DNA of 64,000 bases from Paenibacillus algicola (GCF_005577435.1 NZ_CP040396.1:1980501-2044500); one strand, 5' to 3'. Counted from the stretch's first letter, positions 1 to 8,439 are shown. A program made the numbers and translations. Notes: generated by a model from the sequence alone, not told the origin.

Positions 1-53
1 AGTTTTTAGGCTGCTTCAGCCATGACCTTGACCTTGGCAGACAGTAGGTGACT

Positions 54-82
54 TTTACAGGGGGATGGTTTTTTGCTATGAT
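54..82 (+). promoter_or_regulatory. sigma-A promoter of the CPBP protease gene
   Basis: TTTACA (54-59) and TATGAT (77-82) are separated by 17 nt. Each box matches five of six consensus positions, and they lie about 40 nt before the first gene. Assigned by eye only. Confidence 0.5.
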
Positions 83-121
83 GCTCTTACGGCAAATCTA
101 TGAATAGACAGGCAGGCTATC

Positions 122-709
122 ATGAAAAAATTCAAATTCAAAATTCAAAAAATAGAGCCTCACCAGCTAACCGACAGACTGCTGCTCATTAATTTGTACT
201 TAACTCAGGGTTTGACGCTGGTAGCAGCGCTGGTCTGGATTTTATTCCAGCACCGGAATCCGATCCAGCTGCTGGAGCTCTCCGGCAGCTGGAACGTAAT
301 CTATTGGGGCGCTGGGCTGGCGATCGTTTTATTGGCTGCAGATCTGTTAATATCCCGCGTTTTGCCAGAAAGCAGTATGGACGACGGCGGCATCAACGAG
401 CTGCTGTTCAAAGGGCGGCCGGTGTGGCATATCGTGGTCATTGCCCTAGTGGTTTCTATTTGTGAGGAGCTTCTGTTCCGGGGAGCCATTCAATTTGCGA
501 TCGGTCCTTACTGGACAAGTATCCTCTTTGCTTTAATCCATGTGCGTTATTTAAGGCACTGGTTTCCAACAGGCTGGGTGTTTCTCAGCAGCTATGGGCT
601 GGGTTATATATATATCCAGACCGGCTCGTTGTGGGCGCCGATTGTATGTCATTTCTTGATTGATCTAATATCGGGGCTTGCCATCCGTTTTCGACAACAG
701 AAAGGATAG
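122..709 (+). CDS. CPBP-family (CAAX/Rce1-like) intramembrane metalloprotease
   Basis: A 195-residue polytopic membrane protein with several hydrophobic segments (about residues 22-42, 58-80, 103-118, 130-145, 152-185). The CPBP signature is complete: EExxxR at 115-120 (EELLFR), a conserved His at 140 at the end of FALIH, and HxxxD at 177-181. These residues bind metal and act in catalysis in the family, whose members cleave or process membrane peptides; some give immunity to bacteriocins. The substrate here cannot be inferred. The stop lies 3 nt before the next ATG, so it probably heads a transcript with the next two genes. Confidence 0.85.
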   Translation: MKKFKFKIQKIEPHQLTDRLLLINLYLTQGLTLVAALVWILFQHRNPIQLLELSGSWNVIYWGAGLAIVLLAADLLISRVLPESSMDDGGINELLFKGRPVWHIVVIALVVSICEELLFRGAIQFAIGPYWTSILFALIHVRYLRHWFPTGWVFLSSYGLGYIYIQTGSLWAPIVCHFLIDLISGLAIRFRQQKG

Positions 710-711
710 CG

Positions 712-1170
712 ATGGAGAAATTAAGCAGAGTAGAGAAGCATCAGCGCGGACGTAAAAGCTCCAAACCGAAGCCATCGGATAAGAAAACAAGAGATACATC
801 AAAGACAACACGAAGCCAGGCCTCCCGGACCCGAAAAGAGGCAGTGACTTCAAAGGATCATCATGCTTCTGCATCCAGATCATCAGCTTCAGTGAAGGCC
901 AGGAAGGCTTCCAACGCTGCAGGCAGCCGCGGGGCTGCAAGAGTCCGCAAGCCAGCCGAAAAGGCATCAGGACAGCCTGCTGCAAAGCCAGCTCCAAAGC
1001 CGGCCTCCGGTGGCTCCAGCACGCCTTCAAGATCCCGAACCTATTCATCTCAGCGTGTGCGGATGAGCAAGTGGTTTGTCAATTCATTAATTATTTTATT
1101 TATGCTGCTGATGGCTGGGCTGCTTTGGTGGGGGCTGGCTGGAGCACCTTCACTGGAGGATATATTTTGA
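712..1170 (+). CDS. basic, low-complexity protein with C-terminal membrane anchor
   Basis: 152 residues. Residues 1-115 are almost entirely Lys, Arg, Ser, Ala, Pro and Thr, including PAAKPAPKPA-like runs, much like histone H1-type tails. Residues about 124-146 form one hydrophobic segment (WFVNSLIILFMLLMAGLLWW). The expected topology is a basic disordered tail on one side of the membrane. I do not recognise a family. The ORF is real because it is packed between the upstream protease stop and the downstream phosphoesterase, whose TTG start overlaps this stop. The basic tail could bind nucleic acid or anionic wall polymer; that is only a guess. Confidence 0.6.
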   Translation: MEKLSRVEKHQRGRKSSKPKPSDKKTRDTSKTTRSQASRTRKEAVTSKDHHASASRSSASVKARKASNAAGSRGAARVRKPAEKASGQPAAKPAPKPASGGSSTPSRSRTYSSQRVRMSKWFVNSLIILFMLLMAGLLWWGLAGAPSLEDIF

Positions 1171-1982
1171 TACTGTGGATCGTTGCCGGTTTGGCTACAA
1201 TATTAATTTTGTTATGGATATGGATGAGTATAGAGGCTTTTGGATACCGGGTCAGAGAGGAGAGTGTGAGCTCTTCCCGGATTCCGGAAGGCTTTGACGG
1301 GCTTCACATTCTGTTTATTTCGGATATTCACCGGCGCAAGCTGTCTATGGCTTCAATGTCTGACTCATTGGCCCGTGCTGATCTGGTGCTGATTGGCGGT
1401 GATTTGACCGAAAAGGGGGTTCCTTTATCAAGAGTGGAGCACAACTTGAAGATCTTGTCTTCCCATTCACAGGCCTATGCTGTGCTGGGTAATCATGATC
1501 TCAACGCGGGAGCCGTCAAGGTGAAGGAGCTGCTCAGGAGTGCCGGAGTGAGGCTGTTGAAGGACGAAACGCTGGTGCTTGAAAAGGGCGGCGATCACAT
1601 TGCACTGACGGGATATATGCAGCCCAAGACGCGGAAACACCCTTTTAGCAATTATAAGGGAAAAGCCAAAAACGACTCCTATCATATCGTCCTTGTACAT
1701 GATCCCATCTGGATCAAGGGTAGAGCCAAGCTTGGCTGTGATTTAATCTTGTCGGGACATACGCATGGAGGACAGATCGTGCTGCCGCTGCTGGGTGCGA
1801 TTCGCCTGGAACCATTTTATTATCAGAAATACGATTCCGGCTGGTTTGATCTGTACCGCAGCCGAAGGTCTAACGAAGTCATCAAGCTCTTGATCAGCCG
1901 GGGCTTTGGCACGTCTCACATTCCTATAAGACTGTGTTGTCCGTCCGAGTATCATCTGATCACATTAACAAGAACACCCTGA
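1167..1982 (+). CDS. membrane-anchored metallophosphoesterase (YkuE-like)
   Basis: 271 residues from a TTG start that overlaps the TGA of the previous gene and follows the SD-like CTGGAGGA by 6 nt. The reading frame is open further upstream, but that part overlaps the previous gene. The N-terminus is one transmembrane helix. The calcineurin-like phosphoesterase motifs occur in order: DIH (in FISDIHRRK), GGDL, GNHD, a His in LVHDP and GHTHGG. Members such as B. subtilis YkuE bind two metal ions and hydrolyse phosphodiester or phosphomonoester substrates at the cell surface. The substrate here is unknown. A strong hairpin terminator follows. Confidence 0.8.
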   Translation: MILWIVAGLATILILLWIWMSIEAFGYRVREESVSSSRIPEGFDGLHILFISDIHRRKLSMASMSDSLARADLVLIGGDLTEKGVPLSRVEHNLKILSSHSQAYAVLGNHDLNAGAVKVKELLRSAGVRLLKDETLVLEKGGDHIALTGYMQPKTRKHPFSNYKGKAKNDSYHIVLVHDPIWIKGRAKLGCDLILSGHTHGGQIVLPLLGAIRLEPFYYQKYDSGWFDLYRSRRSNEVIKLLISRGFGTSHIPIRLCCPSEYHLITLTRTP

Positions 1983-2014
1983 CCCTCCTTACAAGGAGCC
2001 GTCAGGGTGTTTCT
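1974..2014. terminator. bidirectional intrinsic terminator
   Basis: ACACCCTGAC (1974-1983) pairs with GTCAGGGTGT (2001-2010), with an inner CTCCTT/AAGGAG stem. It lies between two convergent genes and can serve both the phosphoesterase and the deacetylase transcripts. Confidence 0.75.
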
Positions 2015-2035
2015 TTGGATGGCAGGTTGAGCCGA

Positions 2036-3025
2036 TTATTTCATCTCCGGTTCTATTTCCTCCGGATTGACAAAGCCATAGCCTTTACTTTTCAGCTGGG
2101 TCAGCAGCTCGTCCAATGCGTCCACGGTCCATGGAAGCTCATGCATCAAAATATTGCTGCCGGGATGAAGCTGCTCCATGACATTCCGGATCACCGCCTC
2201 CGGCTTGTTGCGTGTGCTGGCATCCCAGTCAAGGGAGCCGTTGGACCAGGTCATGAACAGAAGGTCATTCTCTTTGGCAGTCTGCTTGACAGTATCTCCT
2301 CCCGAGCCGAACGGCGGCCGGAAAAAGCGCGGCTTCACGCCAATTTCCTGCTCAACAATCTGCTGGACATCCTCAATCTGCTGCTTCACGGAGGCAGGAT
2401 TTTCTTTCTTGAGGTTGATATGGTCCCAGCTGTGATTACCGATCGTTTGCCCCCGGTCATGAATCAGCTTTAACAGCTCGGGGTTCTCTTCCACACGATA
2501 GCCGTTCACGAAGAAGATAGCCTTGGCATCATGCTTGTCCAGCGTATCCAGAAGCTGAAGAAGCATTTCTTCCTCCTTCGGGCCATCGTCAAAGGTGAGC
2601 AATACGACCTTCTCCGGTGCACTTTCCTCACTAGGTACAATGTTATATATCTTGTTCATATGGTACCGCATCACTGCGACCTCTGGTTGCTCGCCTTGGT
2701 CTGTATTCTTCCTAGGCTCCGCTTCGCCTTGATGGTCTTCACCTTCAGTAGCGAGATCCTGCGAATCATTTGAGGCCTCTGACTCTTCAGAAGAAGCTGG
2801 GCTGTCCTGACGATCTCCGGTAGACGGGGCTTCGGTTGGCGTCTCTGTTTGATCTTTCATCGTGTCTTCCGGGCTTTGACCGGAGGCTTCGTTACTTGTT
2901 CCTGAGTCTTCCTGTTGCCCAGGCTGGGAGCTTGTCTCCGTTGATTCCGGCACGGGCTCGGATTGGCTGCAGGCGGTAAGCGTAAGGCAGGCTGCCAGCA
3001 GCAGCACAGCTGTTTGTTTAACCAT
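2036..3025 (-). CDS. lipoprotein polysaccharide deacetylase (NodB fold)
   Basis: 329 residues on the minus strand. A lipoprotein signal peptide ends at the lipobox LTAC, with the lipidated Cys at 19. Residues about 20-115 are an acidic Ser/Thr/Glu/Gln-rich linker. The NodB domain runs from about 138 to 325 and has TFDDGP (144-149, with the catalytic and metal Asp), NHSWDH (197-202, metal His), RPPFG (236-240) and MHE (294-296). The family removes acetyl groups from peptidoglycan or other GlcNAc polymers outside the membrane. It stands alone and opposes its neighbours. Sporulation (PdaA-like) and vegetative roles cannot be told apart from sequence. Confidence 0.85.
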   Translation of the reverse strand: MVKQTAVLLLAACLTLTACSQSEPVPESTETSSQPGQQEDSGTSNEASGQSPEDTMKDQTETPTEAPSTGDRQDSPASSEESEASNDSQDLATEGEDHQGEAEPRKNTDQGEQPEVAVMRYHMNKIYNIVPSEESAPEKVVLLTFDDGPKEEEMLLQLLDTLDKHDAKAIFFVNGYRVEENPELLKLIHDRGQTIGNHSWDHINLKKENPASVKQQIEDVQQIVEQEIGVKPRFFRPPFGSGGDTVKQTAKENDLLFMTWSNGSLDWDASTRNKPEAVIRNVMEQLHPGSNILMHELPWTVDALDELLTQLKSKGYGFVNPEEIEPEMK

Positions 3026-3116
3026 GAATCCATCTCACTTTCCTTTTTTTATATCGCATGAGTTCAGGGCCGACCGAGAACACTAGACATGAGTTTATCA
3101 TATAAGGAGGCTTGAT

Positions 3117-3497
3117 TTGGTGAAGACTTCGTCATTTATATACGGTGTCATTGTCGGAGCGGCAGTATACCGCATGATGTCCAAGCGCGGCATTTCCATG
3201 ATGTCCATGGTTAAGAGCGGTAATCTTGACCAGCTGACCGGCGGAGCGAAGGACAAAATGAAAGACCTTGCTGGAAATACAGCAAACGGAGGTGGCAGCC
3301 ATAACGGCAGCTCCCCCAGTACAGGCAGCAGATTTTCTTCTCCATCCCCGAATGTTCAGCACGGGGTATCGGCATCGGACCATTCGAAGGCTGCCAACCT
3401 GAATATGCTAAAAGATTTCATCAAGAAAAACCCGGATGTTAAGCATGAGGTTGAGCAAATCCTGAACGAGACGCATACAGTCATACCGGGTTTGTAA
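3117..3497 (+). CDS. small hypothetical membrane-associated protein (YtxH-like layout)
   Basis: 126 residues. AAGGAGG (3104-3110) precedes two adjacent possible starts, TTG 3117 and GTG 3120. The N-terminus has one short hydrophobic stretch (FIYGVIVGAAVYRMM). Then come a basic amphipathic part, a Ser/Gly/Asn-rich linker (about 58-85), and a C-terminal helix of charged residues (MLKDFIKKNPDVKHEVEQIL). The layout resembles YtxH-type stress proteins but I cannot name the family. A terminator follows. Confidence 0.55.
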   Translation: MVKTSSFIYGVIVGAAVYRMMSKRGISMMSMVKSGNLDQLTGGAKDKMKDLAGNTANGGGSHNGSSPSTGSRFSSPSPNVQHGVSASDHSKAANLNMLKDFIKKNPDVKHEVEQILNETHTVIPGL

Positions 3498-3514
3498 CCC
3501 ATTTAGCAAGTGTA

Positions 3515-3554
3515 GAATCATTTCGGATGTTTTTCCGGGATGATTCTTTTTTTG
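3515..3554 (+). terminator. intrinsic terminator
   Basis: GAATCAT...CGG pairs with CCG...ATGATTC (3515-3546), followed by a run of T. It ends the small hypothetical gene upstream of mecA. Confidence 0.75.
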
Positions 3555-3686
3555 GGCAGCTACATATTTACGTGCATTTGTGGGTATTAAATGATAAAAT
3601 CAATATAGATCACTATTTTTAGCAATGATCTATTTGAGGCATCATATTATGTTATTACTACTTGGTATATAGAGGAGGATCCTGTC

Positions 3687-4298
3687 ATGAAAATAGAACG
3701 TCTGGGTCAAGATAAGATTCGGATTTTCCTCACGTTCGACGATCTCAGCGATCGGGGAATCCAGAGAGAAGAAATGTGGCAGGAGATACCGAAGGTATAT
3801 GACCTGTTCACGGAGATGATGGATCAGGCTTATAGCGAGCTGGGCTTTGACGCCACGGGCCCGCTGGCCGTCGAGGTCTTTGCTCTTCCTTCCCAAGGCA
3901 TGGTCGTCATTGTAACCCGTGGAAAGTACGATCATCATTTCGGAGGACTGTCCGAGGATGAAATGCCCGATGAAGTCTATGAGATGGAGCTGACTCTTGA
4001 GCACAACGGCAGTGTAATGTACGCTTTCAACGATTTCGAGATCGTGGTGGAGGCCGCTCATATGCTGAGCCTAGTTACCGACCATGCCGGAACGCTGTAC
4101 AGCTATAAGGATAAATGGTATCTGTGGTTTGATGCGGAGCAGTTCACGGCTGAGAAGCTGAATGCGCTGACCGCGGTTTTATCTGAATTTGGCCACTCAT
4201 CAACGGTCAGTGAAGCGGTTCTTGAAGAATATGGCACCAAGGTGATGGCTGAGGATGCTATAGGACAAATCTGTCTCCACTTTCCAAGTCATAACTAG
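3687..4298 (+). CDS. mecA: adaptor protein MecA
   Basis: 203 residues starting at ATG with GAGGAGG-type SD (about 3671-3678). The N-terminal domain MKIERLGQDKIRIFLTFDDL is typical of MecA, and the C-terminal half (about 115-200) is the ClpC-binding region. In B. subtilis MecA recruits substrates such as ComK to ClpCP and helps assemble the ClpC hexamer. The length is slightly below that of the Bacillus protein (about 218). It is followed closely by prsW. Confidence 0.92.
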   Translation: MKIERLGQDKIRIFLTFDDLSDRGIQREEMWQEIPKVYDLFTEMMDQAYSELGFDATGPLAVEVFALPSQGMVVIVTRGKYDHHFGGLSEDEMPDEVYEMELTLEHNGSVMYAFNDFEIVVEAAHMLSLVTDHAGTLYSYKDKWYLWFDAEQFTAEKLNALTAVLSEFGHSSTVSEAVLEEYGTKVMAEDAIGQICLHFPSHN

Positions 4299-4348
4299 CA
4301 TTGTCGATGACAGCATTAAAGCTGTCTCTGAGTGAAGGGGGGGATTCG

Positions 4349-5044
4349 GTGCTGGTGTTTACGATTTTGGCTTCTGCATTGGCACCGGGTCTTTCACTGC
4401 TGACCTATTTCTACCTCAAAGACAAATACGATCAGGAGCCGCTGCATATGGTCCTGCGGATGTTCCTGTTCGGATTTCTAATTGTGATCCCTGTTCTCAT
4501 TATCCAGAAGGGCATGCTGAATTGGTTCGGTGGCATCATGTTCATCGAGCCCGTGTTCATTTCAGGCGGCGTGGAGGAGTTTCTAAAGTGGTTCGTTCTG
4601 TTCCATCTCATCTACAATCATGTAGAGTTTGATGAACCGTATGACAGCATTCTGTACTCTGCGGCCATCTCACTCGGCTTCGCCAGTGCGGAGAACATCC
4701 TGTATGCTTGGTATAGTCAGGGCGCCTTTGCTCCGATGATGATCAGGGCGATGCTGCCGGTTTCGGGTCATGCCATGTTTGGAGTTATTATGGGATACTA
4801 TCTGGGGCGTGCCAAGTTTAGCAAAGGCTCTTTGAGCCGCAGATTCCTGCTGATGTCACTACTCATTCCATGGGCGTATCATGCACTGTATGACCTTATT
4901 TTGAATACCTTTAAGAACAGCTGGCTGTGGTTCATCGTTCCGATGATGGTTCTGCTCTGGTACGGAGCCATGGGCAAGATTGCACGAGCCAATAACCGTT
5001 CGCCGTTTCGTATGATCCACAAGGACGAAGAGGTTAAAACTTAA
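4349..5044 (+). CDS. prsW: intramembrane glutamic-type protease PrsW
   Basis: 231 residues from GTG 4349, which follows an AAGGGGGGG-type SD (about 4334-4342). The open frame goes up to a TTG at 4301 but the family usually starts shortly before APGLSLLTYFYLKD, so the GTG is preferred. There are about seven to eight membrane segments. The PrsW signature is present: EExxK at 76-80 (EEFLK), a Glu at 115 in FASAENILY, His 141 in SGHAMFG and His 178 in AYHALYD. In B. subtilis PrsW makes the first cut in the anti-sigma factor RsiW. This window also has an ECF anti-sigma factor (39.2 kb), but no link can be shown. Confidence 0.88.
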   Translation: MLVFTILASALAPGLSLLTYFYLKDKYDQEPLHMVLRMFLFGFLIVIPVLIIQKGMLNWFGGIMFIEPVFISGGVEEFLKWFVLFHLIYNHVEFDEPYDSILYSAAISLGFASAENILYAWYSQGAFAPMMIRAMLPVSGHAMFGVIMGYYLGRAKFSKGSLSRRFLLMSLLIPWAYHALYDLILNTFKNSWLWFIVPMMVLLWYGAMGKIARANNRSPFRMIHKDEEVKT

Positions 5045-5120
5045 ATATAGCGGACACACTTCACAATAGAGCCCCTGCACGCACAGCTGCGGGAGACTAT
5101 ACATGGAGGTGTCTTTTTTT

Positions 5121-5270
5121 ATGTTGAGGGTGAAGGTGAAAATCCGCTGCAAGGAATGCGGGGAACGCTACGTGCTGCGCGGCAAAAAAGATGGCGGACG
5201 CATTGAAACGGGCTTCAAGCAATGCTTGTGCGATAACCAGAGTCATTTTGAAATCGAAGAAGAGAACTAA
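5121..5270 (+). CDS. 49-residue zinc-ribbon-like protein
   Basis: A 49-residue ORF starting at ATG 5121 with GGAGGTG (5105-5111) about 9 nt upstream, and ending with TAA 5268-5270. It has four Cys in the order C10-x2-C13 (RCKECGERY) and C35-x-C37 (KQCLCDN), suited to bind one zinc ion, then an acidic end (FEIEEEN). It fills the place where sleB sits in B. subtilis. I do not know its function. The strong SD, the coherent Cys pattern and the tight spacing support a real gene. Confidence 0.6.
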   Translation: MLRVKVKIRCKECGERYVLRGKKDGGRIETGFKQCLCDNQSHFEIEEEN

Positions 5271-5334
5271 TGCATAGAACCACTTTCTTCTAGTCAAACT
5301 AACGTCAGGATTCAGAAGAAAGGAGTGCTATTGG

Positions 5335-6687
5335 ATGTATAAACGCATTAGTGCGGTCCTGTTTCCGGTCACCGCCATCTTGTTCATCGGCTCGCTCGTG
5401 TGGGGAAATCAGTTAAAAGAGGAACGTAATGCCGTTGAGATCCACGCGGAGAATCAATATCAGCGCGCGTTTCATGACCTGTCCTATCATATGGACCGTA
5501 TTCATGATGAAATCGGCAACTCGATTGCGGTCAATACGGCGTCACAGGGCATGCAGCGGAAAAGCTTGATGAACGTCTGGAGATTGACCAGTGAGGCGCA
5601 GAATGAACTCAATCAGCTGCCACTGTCCACACTGTCTCTGGAGAAAACGGAGGAGTTTCTATCCCGGATTGCCAACTTTTCGTACAAGACCGGTGTCCGG
5701 GACCTGACGAAGGAGCCGCTTAGCGACACCGAAGCCAAAACGCTGAAGCAGCTCTATCAGAATTCCGGCGAAATTACGAAGGATTTGCAGGAAGTGCAGA
5801 ACACTGCTCTATCACAGAAGCTGCGCTGGCTTGATGTAGATATGGCTATGACAAGTCAGCAGGAGCTGGCAGGTAACAGCATCATTGACGGGTTCTCGTC
5901 GGTGAACAAAAAGGTGGAGGCCTATCCCGAGCTCGAATGGGGACCGTCCGTAAGCAGCATGTATACCAAGCGTTCCGTCAAAATGCTGTCCGGTGTAGCC
6001 GTAAATGAAGAGGATATTCAGCGCAAGGCTTTGAAGTTTGCAGATCTGGGACAGGGTGCGGAGTGCACGATCATCGCCAACGGCCAGGGCACAGATTGGG
6101 AGTCTTATACCGCGACGGTGCAGGCTGAAGGCATGCAGCCAATCAGTATGGATTTTACCCGCAAGGGAGGATTGCTGATTTCCTACACGGACGGACGCCA
6201 GGTCGGCAGCAAGCAGGTCTCAGTTCAGCAGGCGATGGAGAAGGCGGAGCAATTCCTGGAGAAGAAGGGGTATCGCAGCATGAAGGCTGTATCTGCAGAT
6301 CCCTATGACAATCTGGTCAACTTCACATTTGTCCGTCAGCAGGACGACACCCTGATCTATCCCGAAAAAATGACGGTGCGGTCTGCCCTGGATAACGGCG
6401 ATATTATCGGTTTCCAGGCCAGTGAGTTCGTATATGAACACCAGGACAATCGTGAGGTGCCGGAGGCCAAGCTCAGTCTTGAAGAAGCACGGAACACGTT
6501 GAATGGCGATTTCAAGGAACAGTATACTCGAAAAGCGCTGATCAAAAATGATCGGGATGAGGATACGCTGTGCTACGAGATTGGAGGCCGGATCAACGGC
6601 TCGAAGTATAAAATATTCATCAATGCCGACACCGGTCTGGAAGAGACGGTAGAGGTTGTCAAGGAAGCCGATGAAGGGATGAATTAA
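5335..6687 (+). CDS. ypeB: germination protein YpeB
   Basis: 450 residues with an N-terminal membrane anchor (about 7-23, FPVTAILFIGSLVWG) and a long extracytoplasmic part. The first 60 residues, including the HAENQYQRAFHDLSYHMDRI stretch, match YpeB well. The C-terminal half holds repeated PepSY-like modules (QQAMEKAEQFLEKKGY, SLEEARNTL). In Bacillus YpeB is made in the forespore, sits on the inner spore membrane and stabilises the cortex-lytic enzyme SleB. Here no sleB lies upstream. A strong terminator follows. Confidence 0.88.
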   Translation: MYKRISAVLFPVTAILFIGSLVWGNQLKEERNAVEIHAENQYQRAFHDLSYHMDRIHDEIGNSIAVNTASQGMQRKSLMNVWRLTSEAQNELNQLPLSTLSLEKTEEFLSRIANFSYKTGVRDLTKEPLSDTEAKTLKQLYQNSGEITKDLQEVQNTALSQKLRWLDVDMAMTSQQELAGNSIIDGFSSVNKKVEAYPELEWGPSVSSMYTKRSVKMLSGVAVNEEDIQRKALKFADLGQGAECTIIANGQGTDWESYTATVQAEGMQPISMDFTRKGGLLISYTDGRQVGSKQVSVQQAMEKAEQFLEKKGYRSMKAVSADPYDNLVNFTFVRQQDDTLIYPEKMTVRSALDNGDIIGFQASEFVYEHQDNREVPEAKLSLEEARNTLNGDFKEQYTRKALIKNDRDEDTLCYEIGGRINGSKYKIFINADTGLEETVEVVKEADEGMN

Positions 6688-6759
6688 GCTTTCTGCATGC
6701 CGCTTCGTGCTAGTTATTGAGCATTTCTATGGCGGCGGCACATCTCAAACCCTGCTGAC

Positions 6760-6803
6760 CCACTCAAGTCCCCGGTATCTTGCCGGGGGCTTGAGTTATT
6801 TTG
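6760..6803 (+). terminator. intrinsic terminator after ypeB
   Basis: ACTCAAGTCCCCGG pairs with CCGGGGGCTTGAGT around a TATCTTG loop, followed by a T-rich stretch (about 6762-6800). Confidence 0.85.
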
Positions 6804-6937
6804 TGCTGCGTATGTGCCCATGCTCCGTAAGCGATGAAATGCAGAGTGAAATTTTTCAATTCTGGAAAATTTACTGAAGATCAGGGGTGCCGGGCCGTGA
6901 TATAATAAGGCGGTGAGAAGCAGGGGGAGGAATCAGG

Positions 6938-7591
6938 GTGTTTCCAAAGATTAACGAGGTATTATTTATTCAGATTGATACCGGGGATGAAGCAGCATCC
7001 AGGATTGTGTACAAATCCAGGATTGCGGAAATGGACGAGCAGTCGCTGTACATAGAGGTTCCGATTGAGGAAGGATCCGGCAGACTGAAGAAGCTCTTTT
7101 TGGGAGATGAGCTATCTCTGTATTTCGTGACTGAGGGCGGGGTCAAAAATTACTTCAACAGCTATGTTCTTGGATTTCACGAAGATGTCATTCGCCAGAT
7201 CCGCATTCGCAGGCCGGAGGAAGAGTCGATCTCCAGAATCCAGAGAAGAAGCTTTCTCCGGGTGCAGGCCGATCTTGAGGTTGCTGTTACGACCGAATCC
7301 GGGAAGCAGTTCGTCACGAGAACTGAGGATGTTGGCGGCGGCGGCGTTTCACTTTATGCAGAGAGCCATCATGGTATTGCTGATGGTGAGACACTGGATT
7401 GCTGGCTTCTGGCGGCGTACAAGAACGGCGCAATCGAGCACATCCCTTTCAGCGGAGAAGTCGTTCGCATCAAAGAAATTTCCGGCTCCAGATCACTGGT
7501 CATGGTCAAGCTGAGCCGCATCTCTGACATGGAGCGTCAGAAGCTCATCCGCTATTGCTTCGAAAGGCAGTTTGATTTCCGAAACCGCTGA
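6938..7591 (+). CDS. PilZ-domain c-di-GMP receptor (YpfA/YcgR-like flagellar brake)
   Basis: 217 residues from GTG 6938 with SD GGGGGAGG (6923-6930). The N-terminal part (about 1-95) resembles the YcgR/YpfA beta-barrel domain. The C-terminal PilZ domain (about 98-215) has the arginine motif RRSFLR and the second motif EDVGGGGVSL, a variant of DxSxxG. The B. subtilis orthologue YpfA (DgrA) binds cyclic di-GMP and slows flagellar motility. Its place between ypeB and cmk is conserved. A second weak -10 box, TATAAT (6901-6906), lies upstream, but no good -35 box goes with it. Confidence 0.82.
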   Translation: MFPKINEVLFIQIDTGDEAASRIVYKSRIAEMDEQSLYIEVPIEEGSGRLKKLFLGDELSLYFVTEGGVKNYFNSYVLGFHEDVIRQIRIRRPEEESISRIQRRSFLRVQADLEVAVTTESGKQFVTRTEDVGGGGVSLYAESHHGIADGETLDCWLLAAYKNGAIEHIPFSGEVVRIKEISGSRSLVMVKLSRISDMERQKLIRYCFERQFDFRNR

Positions 7592-7640
7592 ATGACGCGG
7601 TTGTTCCAGGGATTGGAAAGGCATTTGTTGGGGAAGCTTT

Positions 7641-7669
7641 TTGCATCAGTTCCTGTAGTGTGGTATAAT
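7641..7669 (+). promoter_or_regulatory. sigma-A promoter upstream of cmk
   Basis: TTGCAT (7641-7646), 17-nt spacer, TATAAT (7664-7669) preceded by an extended -10 TGG. The predicted start (about 7676) is directly before a GC-rich hairpin with a T-run. Confidence 0.65.
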
Positions 7670-7678
7670 TTTCACGTC

Positions 7679-7700
7679 GCAGGCTTTGCCTGCTTTTTTC
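7679..7700 (+). terminator. hairpin with T-run at the very 5' end of the cmk transcript
   Basis: GCAGGC TTT GCCTGC (7679-7693) followed by TTTTTT. It can end read-through from ypfA, but it also lies only a few nt after the predicted cmk start site. Confidence 0.6.
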
Positions 7701-7731
7701 TTGAGGCTTAGGTTTGAGGAGGAATGCCCCG

Positions 7732-8439
7732 GTGCATACGAAGGGGACTGGTGAACAGAACAGAATCAACATTGCCATCGATGGACCCGCTGGGGCAGGC
7801 AAGAGCACCGTAGCCAGAATGGTGGCTAGCAGGCTTCAGTACATATATGTGGATACCGGAGCTATGTACCGGGCGGTGACCTGGTATATGCAAAGTCATG
7901 GAATTTCTGCAGAAAATGAGCAGAAAGTGCTTCAAACGGTGCAAAATATGGTGATTGAATTAAAACCGCATGAATCAGGTCAGATGGTATTGCTGAACGG
8001 GGAGGACGTCACGCCCTTTATCCGTTCCCAAAAAGTAAATTCCGAGGTGTCCCGTTATGCTCAAATTGAGGATCTTCGGCACCATCTGGTTCATCTGCAG
8101 CGAATGATGGCCTTATCGAAGGGCGTTGTCATGGATGGCCGTGACATTGGAACTACGGTGCTGCCTGCTGCAGAGGTCAAGATTTTCATGACGGCCAGCG
8201 TGAAGGAAAGAGCTCTCCGCCGATTCAAGGAGTTGGACAAAGCAGAAGGGATAACGTTAGAGCAGCTTGAGACTGATATCGCCAGGCGTGACCGTCTTGA
8301 TGAGGAACGTGAAGTATCACCGCTTCGACGTGCGGAGGATGCTGTGTTTCTGGATACGACGGACATGAATATTGATGAGGTCGTCGAGTATATCACTTCT
8401 TTTTGTAGAACTCGTATGGATGGGGAGAAAGAACAATGA
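7732..8439 (+). CDS. cmk: cytidylate kinase
   Basis: 235 residues from GTG 7732, with SD AGGAGG (7717-7722) 9 nt upstream; the TTG at 7714 overlaps this SD and is rejected. The P-loop is in INIAIDGPAGAGKST near residue 14, followed by the DTGAMYRA CMP-binding segment and the lid MDGRDIGTTVLP. The enzyme phosphorylates CMP and dCMP with ATP in pyrimidine nucleotide salvage. Its TGA overlaps the ATG of plsC (ATGA), so the two are translationally coupled. Confidence 0.95.
   Translation: MHTKGTGEQNRINIAIDGPAGAGKSTVARMVASRLQYIYVDTGAMYRAVTWYMQSHGISAENEQKVLQTVQNMVIELKPHESGQMVLLNGEDVTPFIRSQKVNSEVSRYAQIEDLRHHLVHLQRMMALSKGVVMDGRDIGTTVLPAAEVKIFMTASVKERALRRFKELDKAEGITLEQLETDIARRDRLDEEREVSPLRRAEDAVFLDTTDMNIDEVVEYITSFCRTRMDGEKEQ

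Noticed and set aside
6901..6906. TATAAT as promoter of ypfA
   Set aside because: No -35 box at 16-18 nt. It may still be used, but I could not support it.
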